From positions 434,001 through 498,000 of the forward strand of contig JAVYIG010000166.1 in assembly GCA_035222895.1 (NCBI GenBank): DNA of 64,000 nt, in the 5' to 3' direction. The position numbers and the translations under genes are program-made. This stretch comes from Strongylocentrotus droebachiensis (Eukaryota > Echinodermata > Echinoidea > Camarodonta > Strongylocentrotidae). Under the pieces are notes generated by a model, which ran no database searches, had not been told where the DNA came from, and worked only from the letters and a program-made list of their open reading frames with translations. This document shows positions 35,197 through 47,741 of the stretch, piece by piece (the first letter of the stretch is position 1; every line of letters begins with the position of its first letter).

Positions 35197-38100
35197 CTTT
35201 TTACCCAACAGGCAAATTGTTAAAAGCATGAGGATCAACACTTTTTTGCAAAGTGGTGGTTCGAAGATTTAGTGAGTTTCCGTCGGTACATTTGCACAAA
35301 GAATATCGATACCTTCATTTGATTTGTTATGTCTTACTATACCGGAGGAAGGTAACATGCCTCTATACATGTACAATATGTGAGGCATCTTTTGTCCAAA
35401 TGAAACTTAAGGAAATTCACCTAGCTGTTAAATCGAATAATATGTCGTATGTTTTATGTTTGATATTACTTAACTCTGTTTGTGTGTACATTATTACAAC
35501 ATACATGGCTCCTCTAATGCACGTGAAGTTTGAAAAGGTCATGCTATTTTTTTCTTCTGCAAAGGTCTATGACATATCTCTCTCATCAACTCCTAAAAGA
35601 ATGATAATATTTATTATATTATGGCCTTAGGGGGAAAATGATGCTGAAAGGGGGTATTCCCCTAGCCGAGTAAGGTGTTCCGCTGCCATAAATCTTTAAT
35701 GCTCTCTTTAATCATTCGATGAAGATCATTCTCTTGAGTTGGTAAATATGTCAACAAATTTGCGCCTGAAATAGTGCACTCTGCCCTAATATTTCTAGCC
35801 AACCTTCTTATCAATATTTCAGACAGGTTTCATGATTATTTCATCCGTGCGTGAGGACTTGAGGGATTTCTTTTCGAAGCTGAAGCAATAATTTACCCCG
35901 GATGCATAACAGGTTTCTTTGAAAATTGTTTACAATAAACATGAGGAGAAAGGGGAACCGTATTACATTTTGTAATCAAGACTGATGTTATAATTATGCC
36001 ATGAATGAAAGTGTTATCCATGTCCAATTGATCATATAACGTGATGGAAACTACTTCCGATAAATCAACCTAGGGCAATTTATTATGGCTAGGCATGTGC
36101 GTCACCGGCTAAAATGTGGGAACATTTCAAAGATGTATTAAATAATCCGAACATAATTTCTATGGGACATACAATAGGGCATGGAAAGTGACCTTTAGTT
36201 GATTTTTCGAAAGTAGTTGCGATCATCTGTTATGTAGATCATATATTTTGTCTGTTTTGAAAGGTAGGTTAAAATGATCTTCTACAGGAGAATCATGAAA
36301 GAGTGGAAACCCCGTCAATTTGTGTTAAAAATAAATAAACTTTACATATTTTTCAATATCAAACACAATGAAGAAATTCATACATGAATTGGAAATTCGT
36401 TTAGTGTTTTATAAGAAAAAAGCTTTGTACATGTTCCAATTTTTTCTCTGCCTTCCAGTGTAATTTGTCTCACATCTTGTAGAACTGTCAAGATAAGTAA
36501 AACTTATTAGAATTAAATATTTAAAATAAGTATATTACACTTGATTAAACATATATATTGTGCATTTGTTTTGGTCAAAGTCTTGTTGGGTAGGGGGGAG
36601 AGGGGGTTATTCAAATCCGTTGATAGTTTGCATACACGAACATGATCGCAAAAGAAATTCAAAAGTCAAACAAAGGTAAATGCAATAACCATGACGTCAA
36701 CTATTATAAAACTGCAAAACATGTTATGTGATTGAAGTTTCCCTTGAGTTTATTTCTCGAAAACTTTGCAATCGCGTTGTATATTATCCTGTCCCTGATC
36801 CTATCCAATTCTCAATTGTTTTCCCATTCGTACGATACAGTAAACAACATTAATGTTATTATTCCCAACTAGAGTAACATACTCAGTTTCTCAAAGTCTA
36901 AGAAACATACCGCCCAACCGAGGACATCAGCATACACAACACATTGTTTCAAACGGTAATGTCAATTTACAGGCTATCTGTCTTTTACGATCCGTTTTGC
37001 CAGACGGATGGATGTTACGTTCCCCCAGGTCATCGGGGATGGAAATATAAACTACCTCCGTCATGCATGTCGTTACCAAGGGGAAAAGAGTTACGATGGG
37101 CCCGAAACCAAAACCCTATATATCTAAAGTCGGTTTGCAGAACGGAAAAACACAACAGGCAAAACAGATACCTCTGGGGGACCATAACGGACTTACGAGC
37201 TTGCCCCAATCGGATCCCGATCAATTTCCCCGGCTACACACGTACTCAAGTGGCCGCTGACCCGTCCACGCTATTGGCACGGGGCAGACGACACGATTAA
37301 GTTATTGGAGTGCAATACCAGACAAGTTTACTGATTTGTGCTACTTTAAAAGCGCAGTGTAAGGGGTCACCTTAAGTGACACCATTGTTCAGAATGTGCA
37401 CAATTCATATTCGCAACATTTTTAAGGAGACCTCGGTAAATGTTCGTAATAACACAAGACAATGTGGAGAATTAGGTAAGTTCAGACTAATTAATCTCCA
37501 TATTCGCGCCAATTCTTTGAAATGAACTCAATAGTCCACGATTAAAAAGAGTAAAAATACAATGCAGAAGTTACAACACAACTCCTCATCAAATCACAGC
37601 TCCACGCCCTGTTCAAACACGGAACACGGTATGGGGTCGTAATAATACATGACAAAAAACGTGCAGACTGAAATTACAGCTTAGCATTCTTCGTCAAATC
37701 AAAGCCTCACAACCTACTCAGAAAAATCGAAAGGATTAAACGAACTTTAGGAAATAACAACTGCTGGGAGCCAGAAGGGCTTTATTAAAGTACTACACTT
37801 TATAGAGTTACTGTCCTCGTTTCCACAGACGGCATTATATTTTCATATAAAGTGATGTAAGTTTCCCACTGGATGTGTTATATTTGGTATTTTAGTATAC
37901 TACCGGCTCTAAGGAGATTACCTAAAACTAACCACTTATCCCAACATGCTTATCCGTTATTAGTTTAATGGAAGCTAGATCCTTGTCTAAGAATTGATCA
38001 GAATAAAGATTCATGGGAAGAACTCGGGCAACGTTCGTATCTGCATAGATGACATGGAAGCCTAGACGTTTTCAAGGTCTTATTGTTACTATTTCCATTT

Positions 38101-39248
38101 TCCTTTTCCCCTGTAGCATACTTTATCATGGACAAAAAAAAAATCAATTATTTTGTTATACGTGTGAACCAGGATAAGTACAGATACATTTTAAGCAAAC
38201 AAAACTTCACGATAGCAACAAATATAATTGATCTTTTGTTTGAATATGTTATATTATTTCTCAAATGATGTAATTGCCACTGGTGAGTAGTTTAGTAGTA
38301 CCTGCACGTTACAGTAAAGTTGACATGGATCAATTTTCTCATAGAATTGTTGTATATTCTTTCCTTTTTTCAACTATTAAAACTGTTTTGCAAAGTAGTC
38401 TCGGTTCTCATTTGCACCCCAATCATGTCAATTATTTAGATACAGAATATGTTTTTGTGTTACCTTCGAGAAAGGAGACTACTTCTTATTAACTACGTCA
38501 TCTATTTTCGTTCTGTAGGAGGAGAGGAAAACTGAGAATGGAGTCAGAGGTAGACAAATACATTTGTTTATGTAATGTAAAATGACACGTCATAACGCAG
38601 TAATAACTACACTAATAACAAAGATTTTCGTTCTTTAAAGAGAAATTTAAGACATAATCGAGATATTCGTAACAAATTCTTTCTGTTTTTCTTCCCGCCT
38701 TTACACAAACCACTTATTAAGCAGTTCTACTATGAACTTCTAGATAATGATATCAAGTTTGCTCATTCATAATTCTGTATTCGTAAGACATTTCTATATA
38801 AATGTTATTATTTTAGCTGTCTATCCATCTTCCTGTCCTTCCACGTAAACAGTCTTGCTTCAACCCCCTAGATATAAAGTCTATTGTGGTAATAATCTAT
38901 TTCTAGAGACGGTTCCACTTGTCTGAGCTGTTATTACCGGACAGCTTTAAAAAGACAATCTCAGAGAACAGACCTGAATAGACGTTGGGGAAAATCGTAT
39001 GACATACACAGTTTAGTATAAAATGTCTGCTAGCGTACGAATAGAAAATAAAGAGAGTTTGAAAGCTGACACTTAATCGCTTCCTTCAGGTAGAACTACT
39101 TCAATTTGACGTAGTCACTGGGGACATGGTGATCACCACTGTTATTGTATACCCTTAAAAGGCTACTAGGCCTGCTGCTTAACTAGAGTAGTCTATTCTT
39201 GGATATTTCGTTTAGCTGCTGAAAAGAGACAACGCAGTTAATAAGAGT
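35197..39248. other. Intergenic, no gene confirmed
   Basis: A GC-richer island at about 36985-37295 stands out from AT-rich surroundings and holds overlapping open frames (see findings). A 125-codon frame at 35253-35630 has no known motif. A CRE palindrome (TGACGTCA) lies near 36692. Confidence 0.5.
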
Positions 39249-39300
39249 TACAATTTATAAAGCGCCTGTTTCACTGGATACAAAGCAAGCGCTTTGAGCT
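39249..39300 (-). mobile_element. CR1/L2-like 3' tail (minus)
   Basis: On the minus strand, AAAGCGCTTGCTTTG...GGCGCTTTATAAATTG has the same paired GCGC module as the tails at 26782 and 48701. No body recognised. Confidence 0.45.
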
Positions 39301-41229
39301 GTCATCCCTTGGTGAGCATTCGAGTTTAAATGCTGTGAATAAGTGTATTCTTTACCAATAAAGAAGGTTACTGTAACCATAGTAACTGCCAGGAGCCTTA
39401 ATCGAAGAAATGACCAGCCAGCTACTGTTTCTCTCAACGGACCGTCAGTATGGGGCAGTATGGTCTCTGGTCATCAGTGGCGGCATCGGAGTTTTGAAGG
39501 TGGGTGATGCAGATCAGGTCTTACTGGGCCAAGGCAATTACTTCGACTGTCCAATTAGCAAAAACCGGAAAGTTTGAAATAAACACAAGTATGTAAGTAA
39601 ACTTGGCATTGAACAGGAGATTTTGATATACCACTTTTTCAGGTTTATTTGTGAAGAATGCGTAAGAAAATCAACCCTGATATTAAGCGAGTTTAAATAA
39701 AAGCAATAAAAAGATAGGATCCAGGGCATGTTCGCATGTCTTGCATGACGCGTTCAATAGCAAAGACATTTTTTTTTTAAATATATAAATAATGGAAAGT
39801 GTAGCAGGTGCTGCGGAACGATTTCTTAACATTTAAGATTTGAGGTTCTCTAAGTTACCAAGTTCAATCTGATTAACCAGAGTGGGGGAGTGCTACTGTA
39901 CTTCTTTTTCATGTTTACTATTTTAATACTACACTTTGTTTAATACATTTGTTTGTATTTATTTTCGGAGTGCCAAAAAACGTCTAAATTGAAAGATATA
40001 TTCAGTGGGCAGGTTTTGAGTTACACAGTATCTGGGAAGAAAATCTTCCTTGTGTATAACAGTTTACTTTATATGGTCTTGTCGTACCCACAACAGATGA
40101 TTACAATCGATTTATCAAAAATAATCACGATAATTACGCCAAAGCCCGCCGAGGAGTACGTAATTTTTATAATAATACCCACCTTCTTCAATCTGATCTG
40201 CCTTTTATTTTAGTCCACGCCGTGTTTTGCATGCATCTCATCACAATGTCATATTACATCGAGGTGAATTTATTGTTATTGATTGGGTTGGTAAACAAGG
40301 CCATTTTCGTCATGTTCCCACCAAATTCAATATCCTGACCCTCGTAAACTTGATTGTGGTGAATTGAATCACGTTAGACTGGTTTAATCCGACACGAAAG
40401 CCGGGTTTTGGAAGACAGAAATACCGACGCAGGTTGGAGAATGTAAACAATCAGTGCGACACTCGTGTCACCAGAGTAGTCGAAATTGTCCGTTGCGTAT
40501 CGACCCGGAACCCCTTACCATAGTAGTTCGTGTCACTTATCCGCCGGGGAATATGATTGTTTCTTGTCCTGCGCACAGAGGCGTTCGCAAGGGTAAAGGG
40601 GGAATGTTTACTCTAGGGACGGATAGACCAAAAGAACGGATGTGTCTGAGGTAAAAATTATCAAGTTGAGAATTGAAAAAGTAGAATGACAACCTGCGTG
40701 ACAAATGCGTGTTCCTCGTAAAAAACACAACACATCGAAACAACAAATGACCTTGAATCCTATCAGACCATATGCAACATGTCATGCTTGCCCGCTCACT
40801 TAAAGGTAATACAAAGGTTTCGTTTGGGTTCATTAATTTGGTTCAAATTAAAATATTGGAAACATATGCGATCCTACAATATTTGTCGCAGTCGAAATCG
40901 AGTCTAAAGTGATGAAATTGTGAATTATAAACTCTTTAGGTTGTAAGCTCCCTCTCAGGATTGATATTATTTTTGGTAATTATAAATCAGAGATGCATAT
41001 TCCGAGATTTCATGGTCGTAGCTTCGTACATGCTACGGTCGTACTGGTAGGCGCTATTTGAAATTTTAATTTCTCGAAATCTTTAGCGATTTAGAGCCCA
41101 ATTTTTTCAAAGTGGTTTAGTTTAACATTAGGTTTCACAGTGGTCATGCAGTTTTCAATTTCAAAATCCAATCCTGTTGAAACATTACCAAAACTTTGAA
41201 GTACCTTTAATGCGTGCTATATTTAGGTC
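39301..41229. other. Intergenic, no gene seen
   Basis: A small palindrome GTAGC.TCGTACATGCTAC lies near 41018. Open frames at 40454-40833 have no known motif. Confidence 0.5.
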
Positions 41230-42600
41230 ATAACTTATACTTCCGACATTTTCATATGTACCATATATCAACGAACATCATTATATTGGCGCGAGGAGGC
41301 GCGATAGCTCAGTCGGTAGAGCATTGGTCTCGTTATCCCGTGACCCGGGTTCGAAACTCAAGTCGATGCGCTAGTGCCCTTTGGTAGGGCATTAATCCTC
41401 ATTACCAGGTCCCTCAGAGAGGACCTTAAGCCGTCGGTCTTCTGGTTGCTCACTTACAAGCATTTATTGCTTTCGTAGCTGTCAGGTAAAATAACCACCA
41501 CTATCACTATTGTATTACGGTACAGCTTAAAATCCTGATACTTTCATATCTACTATAGATCCATAACATATCATGATATCTCAGTGGTTAGTTCGGCTAC
41601 CTGACTAGCCTGTTTGAGAAGAAAACGTATTCACACAGCGTGGAAACATCTACATGTATCTATATGTTTGTTCCATAGCTTGAAGGCCGTTAGGGCGACA
41701 ATGTAATGGACCCTGAGACACAGGTTCTCCCTAATTTCCTGTCTTCAGCTGTTCAAATGACAATCCCGTCCACTGTTTAATGCTACGAGTGTATATTCTA
41801 GTTTGTCTGCCCCTCACATAGTCACACAGGAGATGTGACACACTGTTACACTGTGTGACAAATTGCCTCATTTCTCGCTTAAATTGATAACTTGAAGACC
41901 ATTAACTTAGATTAAAACTTATACTTATAATGTGTCCATATCTACTGTAGATCTCTTAACAAGTAGTATTTTGATGATGCATTCATCCCAGTCGAAGAAA
42001 AAACGTAGTAACGGGATGTGGTGATGTAGTAGAGTAGAAACACTTCGACGGTATGTGACACAATGCCAATTTATGTCACGGTATCTGACACGCTACTGTG
42101 ACAAGACTAAATGCCTGATTAATTGTTGGACCAATTGCATGATGACTGTCATCTTCATTGTATAACTGAATACTCCTCGTATTTTCGTATCTACCATAGA
42201 TCTATCTTTCATTCAGAGTCAAGTCAGAGAGAAAATGGAGTCACAATTCAATCGTGTTTACTACGTGAACCACTTGGTTATACTGTATGACAAAGTGTTA
42301 CACTCTAGCGAAATGATCAGGTGACATTATGCGAGGCACTACTTTGGCAATGTAACTAATGCAACCACGAATTGAAATGGTTCTGAAATATTGAATTCCA
42401 TATTACTTCAAAAAATGTAATGTTTTGTAAAATTATACCATTCTTTGTTAATTGTGCAAGGAATAAGAGTAAACGTAAAAAAGCCATCAATCAACCAAAG
42501 ATGAGATTAGGAACACTTTCATCTTGTTTACTACACAAACATTTTGGTCACACTGTACTTCTCCCCTTGCTACTTGTATCATGTTTAATTTAAAAAATAA
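41230..42600. repeat. Old diverged tandem array interrupted by a SINE
   Basis: The landmark CATATCTACTATAGAT recurs in variants at about 41255, 41545, 41937 and 42186. Other landmarks recur between them: TGTGACA/GTCACA motifs, GTTTACTAC.TGAACCACTTGG versus GTTTACTACACAAACATTTTGG. Spacing is uneven (392 and 249 bp), so units have gained or lost DNA. The first gap is explained by the SINE at 41294-41512. Confidence 0.65.
41294..41512 (+). mobile_element. tRNA-derived SINE, family 2
   Basis: A tRNA-like head: GCGCGATAGCTCAGTCGG (A-box at about 41305), a Val/Arg-like arm GGTCTCGTTATCCCG, the B-box GGTTCGAAACT at 41348-41358, and a closing GATGCGC that pairs with the 5' GCGC. The 3' body contains GTAGGGCATTAATCC, GACCTTAAGCCGTCGG and the tail TAGCTGTCAGGTAAAATAAC. 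The anticodon stem does not pair, so this is a SINE and not a working tRNA gene. Body and tail look like a well-known sea urchin SINE style (from memory). Confidence 0.82.
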
Positions 42601-44532
42601 GAAGAAAAATAAAGATTTCTAAAATCTTATTTTGTAATGTGAATGCTATTTGCAAAGCTTTAGACCACTAGATTAAATGTCACCGAGTAAAATATTTAAA
42701 AATCACATCAAAAATCGAAACAAATATTAACTTAAAAATTTATCATTGATCAATATTCAGACGTGAGCCCTTGCTTTCACTTTGGGTCTTTGCTAATGAA
42801 CATTTACTCGTAATTCAAGTTAAAAAAACGAAATAGAAAATCCTATTTTACCAGGCAACTTCTCATATCATTTTATACCGTATTAAGGTCTACTCATCTT
42901 GATGGTTAAGTACATCCCCACAAACTTTCGTTCATGAAGTTTACATGCTTCTGAATGGGTTGCAAGTTGAACCAAGGCATGGACCCTTACCCTCGCAGCG
43001 GTTGATTACCTTCTCGCCTCAAGTTATACGCAACAGTTGCTTCTTATCTGGACGGTGCAATTATTTGCACACGACCCTATCGATCACATTTCTGCTGAAC
43101 ATGTCATCATCACCACAACGATAATGTCGGGGTCAAACTTGTGGCCGGAATTGTGGATATTTTGGGCAAGAAAAGGAGGTCAATACTCCACGGACCAAGA
43201 AATATATTCAAATAGATGAAAAGCTTTACGCGGAAAAACTCCCGGAAAAAGGAACTACGCTGGAAATTGATGAAAGTACGCTTGATTAAAGTTTGTTTTG
43301 GTCTTTCGCTGACTATGATAATAAGTTTAATGGCGCCTCTTTTTAAAGAGGCGATTACTGAGCACAAAAATATTGATTTGCGCGTATAATTGCCTCAAAT
43401 TGCCCCATTTTTAACAGGTAATGGCGATGTATCGATGGAAATTTCGACGAACCCGGAAGCCAAAACTGCCGCATGAAAGTCAACTCTTAGTAGTTCCCAT
43501 TATACAAATCAATCATTGGCCATTTGAATGTCCTAGGCGGGACCTACATGTATTTATGCTTTACAAAAAAGTTAGGTTTGAGCTTGTATTGTTTTTGTTG
43601 TACTTGCCTTGTAAGCGCATAGAGAGACACTATTTATAAACTAGTCTCTATTACTGATATCATTATTGTATTATTATTATTATTATTATTGTAAGTAGTA
43701 GAAGTAGTATTAGTAGTAGTAGAAATAGTTGAGGTGGTAGAAGTAGTAGTAGTAGTAACTAATGATTCCCCTTTTGCTTGTGCCGAATGATCCCTACAAA
43801 GAAAACATAGGCTGTTTATCATACTTATTAAGGCCTTAGAATCGATTAAAATAGCACTAAAAGATTCTATTCTAAAAAGAGGTATCCAAACTCAAAGAAG
43901 AAAATGAACGTGCAGTCATGTAGAATTCAGTTCTGGCTTCGTAAACAAGCGTGACATCTTTCCACTTGTGTGTAATGGACCATTCGTGAAATGGAATGAA
44001 TTGAATTGAGTAACCGAGAAGTGACGAGGTTGGACGAAACGTTTTCAATGCACAGTGCTGAATTACTGCACTTTTTCCTCCTTCTCATTCATAATCCCAA
44101 TATCGATGACTATGTTTGCACCTCTTAGGAGATGAAAATTCTATCACGCTAGAAAATGTATACTCACGTTACTCCGCAGCGAAAGAACTGCTTCTTCTTC
44201 AACGGCTTAGCACATAACTGGTTGATTATGTTCCAGCAACTGCAAATAGAAAGTAGAAGAAAATCGAATACTGGTTGAGCAGAAATCCGGAGTGTGTGAT
44301 ACTCTTCATAACAAGAATTTGAAGTATGAAAAGACTCACATTGCGTTTGGAAATGGATAAAAATAATTATTGATCATAACATTAATTTGCTGGTTCAACA
44401 AAAATGTACAAGGTTTTTAAAAAGGTTTATCAATACCGAAAAGAGCATCACACTGTACACTTAAAGACACATACGTTTAAAATTGTCTGTATGGAACAAG
44501 AAGGATATCTTCTTTAATATAAACTTTGTATT
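42601..44532. other. Intergenic, no gene seen
   Basis: Includes a small perfect palindrome GCCTCTTTTTAAAGAGGC near 43334 and the tail and microsatellite described separately at 43610-43765. Open frames at 43037-43639 lack known motifs. Confidence 0.5.
43610..43765 (+). mobile_element. CR1/L2-like 3' tail followed by (ATT)n/(TAG)n
   Basis: TGTAAGCGCATAGAGAGAC...TATTTATAAA resembles the 26782 tail. It is followed by (TTA)n at about 43668-43690 and interrupted (TAG)n to about 43760. Confidence 0.45.
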
Positions 44533-44721
44533 CCCCACTGCACTACTTATAGCTACTTGAGCCCTCTATATAGCAAACAATGCCTAATCGGTGCCTGTTG
44601 GTCCCCCATGATCCCCTTTTTCTTATGTTAATTGAAAGCTGATTTGATGAGATAACCACATGCCAGTGACCTTGCAGGGTGGTTTTATCCCCCTGGCCAA
44701 AGTAGTACAGACGGGCTTTAA
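44533..44721. mobile_element. TTAA-flanked MITE (piggyBac-like), copy 2
   Basis: Same orientation as the copy at 13085, colinear throughout (CACTACTT.TAGCTACTTG, CCCTCTATATAGCAAACAAT, CCAGTGACCTTGCAGGG, GACGGGCTTTAA). TTAA is present at the right end (44718-44721), while the left terminus has lost its TTAA. Confidence 0.8.
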
Positions 44722-44868
44722 TATAGAGTTAATGACCTTTGGACTCTAAACAAACCATTGATGCACTACTGTAGCTGTACCGGTTGTACAATGAAATGTG
44801 AAAGAATATGAACACTGAATGTGTGGGGGTATGAGAGGAGTCAAATCATTTTATTTTCGTCTTTTTTT

Positions 44869-44891
44869 GGGGGGGGGGGAGGGGGGGGGGG
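44869..44891. repeat. Poly(G) run
   Basis: Twenty-three bases, all G but one A. Confidence 0.95.
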
Positions 44892-45151
44892 TTAAATCGT
44901 TTTGGGACCGATGCCCATGATGCCCCACATCTACGCCACTCATGTATTACGGCCCTTCTTCGTAGCTACAGTGGGCTTGTGAGCCGGATGCTAATAAAGG
45001 TCAATGTCCCCAATCTCTTCTAACGGAATGCAAAAACCCTCCCATAACTACTCCAGAAGACTAATCCAATCATTCACTTAGAATGAAAGACAAACATCAT
45101 CAAGTACTACTGGTTGAAGTGTATACCCAACACGTGTGATATTGTCAGAAA

Positions 45152-45225
45152 AACCTCATTCTCCTTAGAATTGTCGCCATTTGGCGCAAACCTCATTCTC
45201 CTTAGAATTGTTGCCATTTGGCGGA
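45152..45225. repeat. 37-bp tandem duplication
   Basis: AACCTCATTCTCCTTAGAAT...GCCATTTGGCG occurs twice in a row (from 45152 and 45189), with two or three differences. Confidence 0.95.
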
Positions 45226-45389
45226 AAATCAATGCGGTCCTTTAAACTCCGTGCTCTGGAGCTATCATGAAGAAAATGTTAGAAATGCTAGTGATATTTT
45301 ATAATGTTTGTTTCCTGTTTTTGAGAAAGAAGAAGGTGTGGTCGGAAACACTTCTCCTCAGATGCTTCCTGTTCATTAGAAGCGGATAG

Positions 45390-45416
45390 CCCCCCCCCCC
45401 CCCCGCCCTCCCCCCG
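45390..45416. repeat. Poly(C) run
   Basis: Fifteen Cs, then interrupted C-rich DNA. Confidence 0.95.
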
Positions 45417-45442
45417 CCATATATTGAGTACACAAATGTATT

Positions 45443-45636
45443 TTAAAGCCCGTCTGCACTAGTTTGGCCAGGAGGGATTAGACCACCCAGCGTGGTCACT
45501 GACTGGTGGTTATCTCATCAAAATAGCTCTCAATTAACATAAGAACAAGGGGATCATCATGGGGAACTGCGGTCACCGATTAGGCACTGTTTGCTATATA
45601 GAGGGCGCAAGTAGCTACAAGTAGCGCAGTCATTAA
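45443..45636. mobile_element. TTAA-flanked MITE (piggyBac-like), copy 3, inverted
   Basis: A 194-bp copy in reverse orientation to those at 13085 and 44533, with TTAA at both ends (45443-45446, 45633-45636). It starts AGCCCGTCTGCACTAG and ends in the reverse complement of the other terminus. It lies about 720 bp from copy 2, so a transcript across both could fold back. Confidence 0.82.
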
Positions 45637-46109
45637 TATGTACACAAATTACAACAAACGATGAGTAAATGTTACAACAAATTGTTAGGCTCTGAAGAAT
45701 GCAACTTTGAGACTATTCCAAAATGGTAAACCATCTCACTTGGTCGCCACGCTCCTCCACACGTTTAACCATACAAGTTAATATTTTAGAATATCAGCAT
45801 ACCCTAGGTTTATACATTATGTACTTTGTAATTCCCCTCCCGATCAGGATGAGAAATCGCTGCCGCCGTAATAGAGGATTTAAAAGGAGGCTGTATGTAT
45901 GATGTTAAGTAAGAAGTACGACTTAAAAGTTTTTATTTTAAATAAACATCTGTCAATCGTAGATTGCTTATTGTACATGTAGGTGTGTGTGTAGTAGTAC
46001 CGATATCTTCATCCGCTCTATTCATCTGGCAAACACGGTTTTGTACTTTCCCTTCTCCAACGAATACCTACAATTTCACCCCAAAAATATTTCTAAACCT
46101 GCATGTAGA
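45637..46109. other. Intergenic, no gene seen
   Basis: Nothing recognised. Confidence 0.5.
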
Positions 46110-46385
46110 AGTTTCGTGGTATAGCGGTTCGTTTACTTGACTCTCATACTAAGGGCTGGTGGTTCGAATCCCAGTCAAATACCAATGTCATTGGGCAATA
46201 AATCAATCCACATTTGCTACACTCCCTCAAGGTGGCAACAGGGTTAATGTGTAACCAATATGCAAGACTGCTACATATTTGCCCGCCAGCTATTAGACCC
46301 GGGTAACAATGTCGAAGTTCCAGGAGCGTCACGAAGAGACGAACATGTGCGTTTTATAATGAAGCCACCATTGGTAGTAGTATAA
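46110..46385 (+). mobile_element. tRNA-derived SINE, family 1, copy 4
   Basis: The fullest head of the family: TTTCGTGGTATAGCGG (A-box region, like tRNA-Glu/Asp), TTGACTCTCATACTAAG (anticodon arm) and the B-box GGTTCGAATCCCAG at 46161-46174. The body has CATTGGGCAATAAATCAATC and TGCTACACTCCCTCAAGG, as in the other copies. The acceptor stem does not pair, so it is not a tRNA gene. The end runs into a short GTAGTAGT. Confidence 0.8.
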
Positions 46386-46825
46386 TTATGAAATACAATG
46401 TCCCTCAAAATAGTGTCGATACGCCTTCTGTCTGTCACGTTTGTTCGTGGATGCAAGCTAACGATTTAGGCCCTAATCTGATACCTTGTTTTTCTGTTTT
46501 CCTTTCATTTCATTTCCTCCTATCCAAGGCCTCATTGGAAGTCGATTCCAGTTATTGGGAAACAAATTGAATAGAATGTATAACTTACTGAAACCCAGTA
46601 GGTCCTACCTTGATTTGGTGCAAACCCGTACAATCCCATATAGTTCTTGTCCTTGGCTTTTTTGCTATCGTACATTCAGTCAGATGTGAAAATTGCAATT
46701 AATCGAGAAAGTGTATGAAAATGAGAACACAATTTATGTATAAATGTTAAAAAACTGTTGTCCAAATTATGAACAAAAAATGTAGATAAGACAATAATTC
46801 TACTTCTATGACGGCGAAACAACAA
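46386..46825. other. Intergenic, no gene seen
   Basis: Nothing recognised. Confidence 0.5.
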
Positions 46826-47113
46826 CATCAACAACTACTACTACTACTAATACTAATACTACTACTACTGCTGCTACTACTACTACTACAACTACTATTT
46901 ATATTACTTCTACTACTATGTTAACAACTACTACTACTACTACTTCTACTCCTTTAAGTATTGTTATTGATACTACTACTACAACTACTACTACTACCAG
47001 TACTACTACTACTACTACTACTACTATTACTATTACTACTACTATTACTACTACTATTTCTACTACTACTCCTACTTCTATTACTACTTCTACTGCTATT
47101 CCTACTACTGCTA
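46826..47113. repeat. Long interrupted (ACT)n array
   Basis: Nearly 290 bp of ACT trinucleotides with TCT, ATT and GCT variants. All three plus frames stay open in places (Thr, Leu or Tyr runs), but this is simple repeat and not a gene. Confidence 0.95.
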
Positions 47114-47741
47114 AAGGGAAGAGGTTTGTTCATCAGGACTTGTTCATGTGTTCATTGAATCTCAGAATGTGAAATTCGGAATACGACTGAATCAAAGTGG
47201 GGAGGGTACTATTGTTCATTGTTTGCAATCATTGTCCCAGTTTGTATTACATTTAGGTCGTATGTTCAAGATAACCCAGTTTAAGAGATCAATCATGTCT
47301 ACATCCATACATGGCCTTAGGGCTTTAGCGAATCAAGGGTAGAATGATTCCTTGAAAATGACAGAGATAACACAATTGATTTAATTATTTTCATGTCGAA
47401 GGTAAATGGAAAAAGGTATAACAAGCAACAAAGTGTAGACGTTAGGAAATTACTTTTCCTCGAATGTCATTTCAGCTGTCTCAATATCGAGGTTGTGCTG
47501 TTTCCATTGCAAACAATATGGGTTGATAAAGGTTTCTAAGAACGTCAAATTATTTTCGTAGAGTTTAGTACAATTCAAGAAAAGCACAAACCTGGATTTG
47601 TCTGCTCACATGCTTTGCAATAATGAATTGCGGAGCAACCAATGTTTATATAACCATACTAACATTATCCTTCGAATGGGATGTGTTCTGGTGAAAGAAT
47701 CTGTCTCGAAGCACTATATTTTTATTATAACATTTGAAAAA
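47114..47741. other. Intergenic, no gene seen
   Basis: Nothing recognised. Confidence 0.5.

Larger units (their letters stand above)
44722..45442. other. Spacer between two inverted MITE copies
   Basis: Holds a G-run (44869-44891), a C-run (45390-45416) and a 37-bp tandem duplication (45152-45225). No gene. Confidence 0.6.

Noticed and set aside
35253..35630. 125-codon frame with a CxxC-like CTCTIC
   Set aside because: A single cysteine pair in an AT-rich frame without the histidines of a zinc finger; likely chance.
41294..41366. Functional tRNA gene
   Set aside because: A- and B-boxes are present but the anticodon stem does not pair, and a typical SINE body and tail follow.
46110..46180. 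Functional tRNA-Glu/Asp-like gene
   Set aside because: The acceptor stem does not pair and the same body follows in three other copies, so it is a SINE head.
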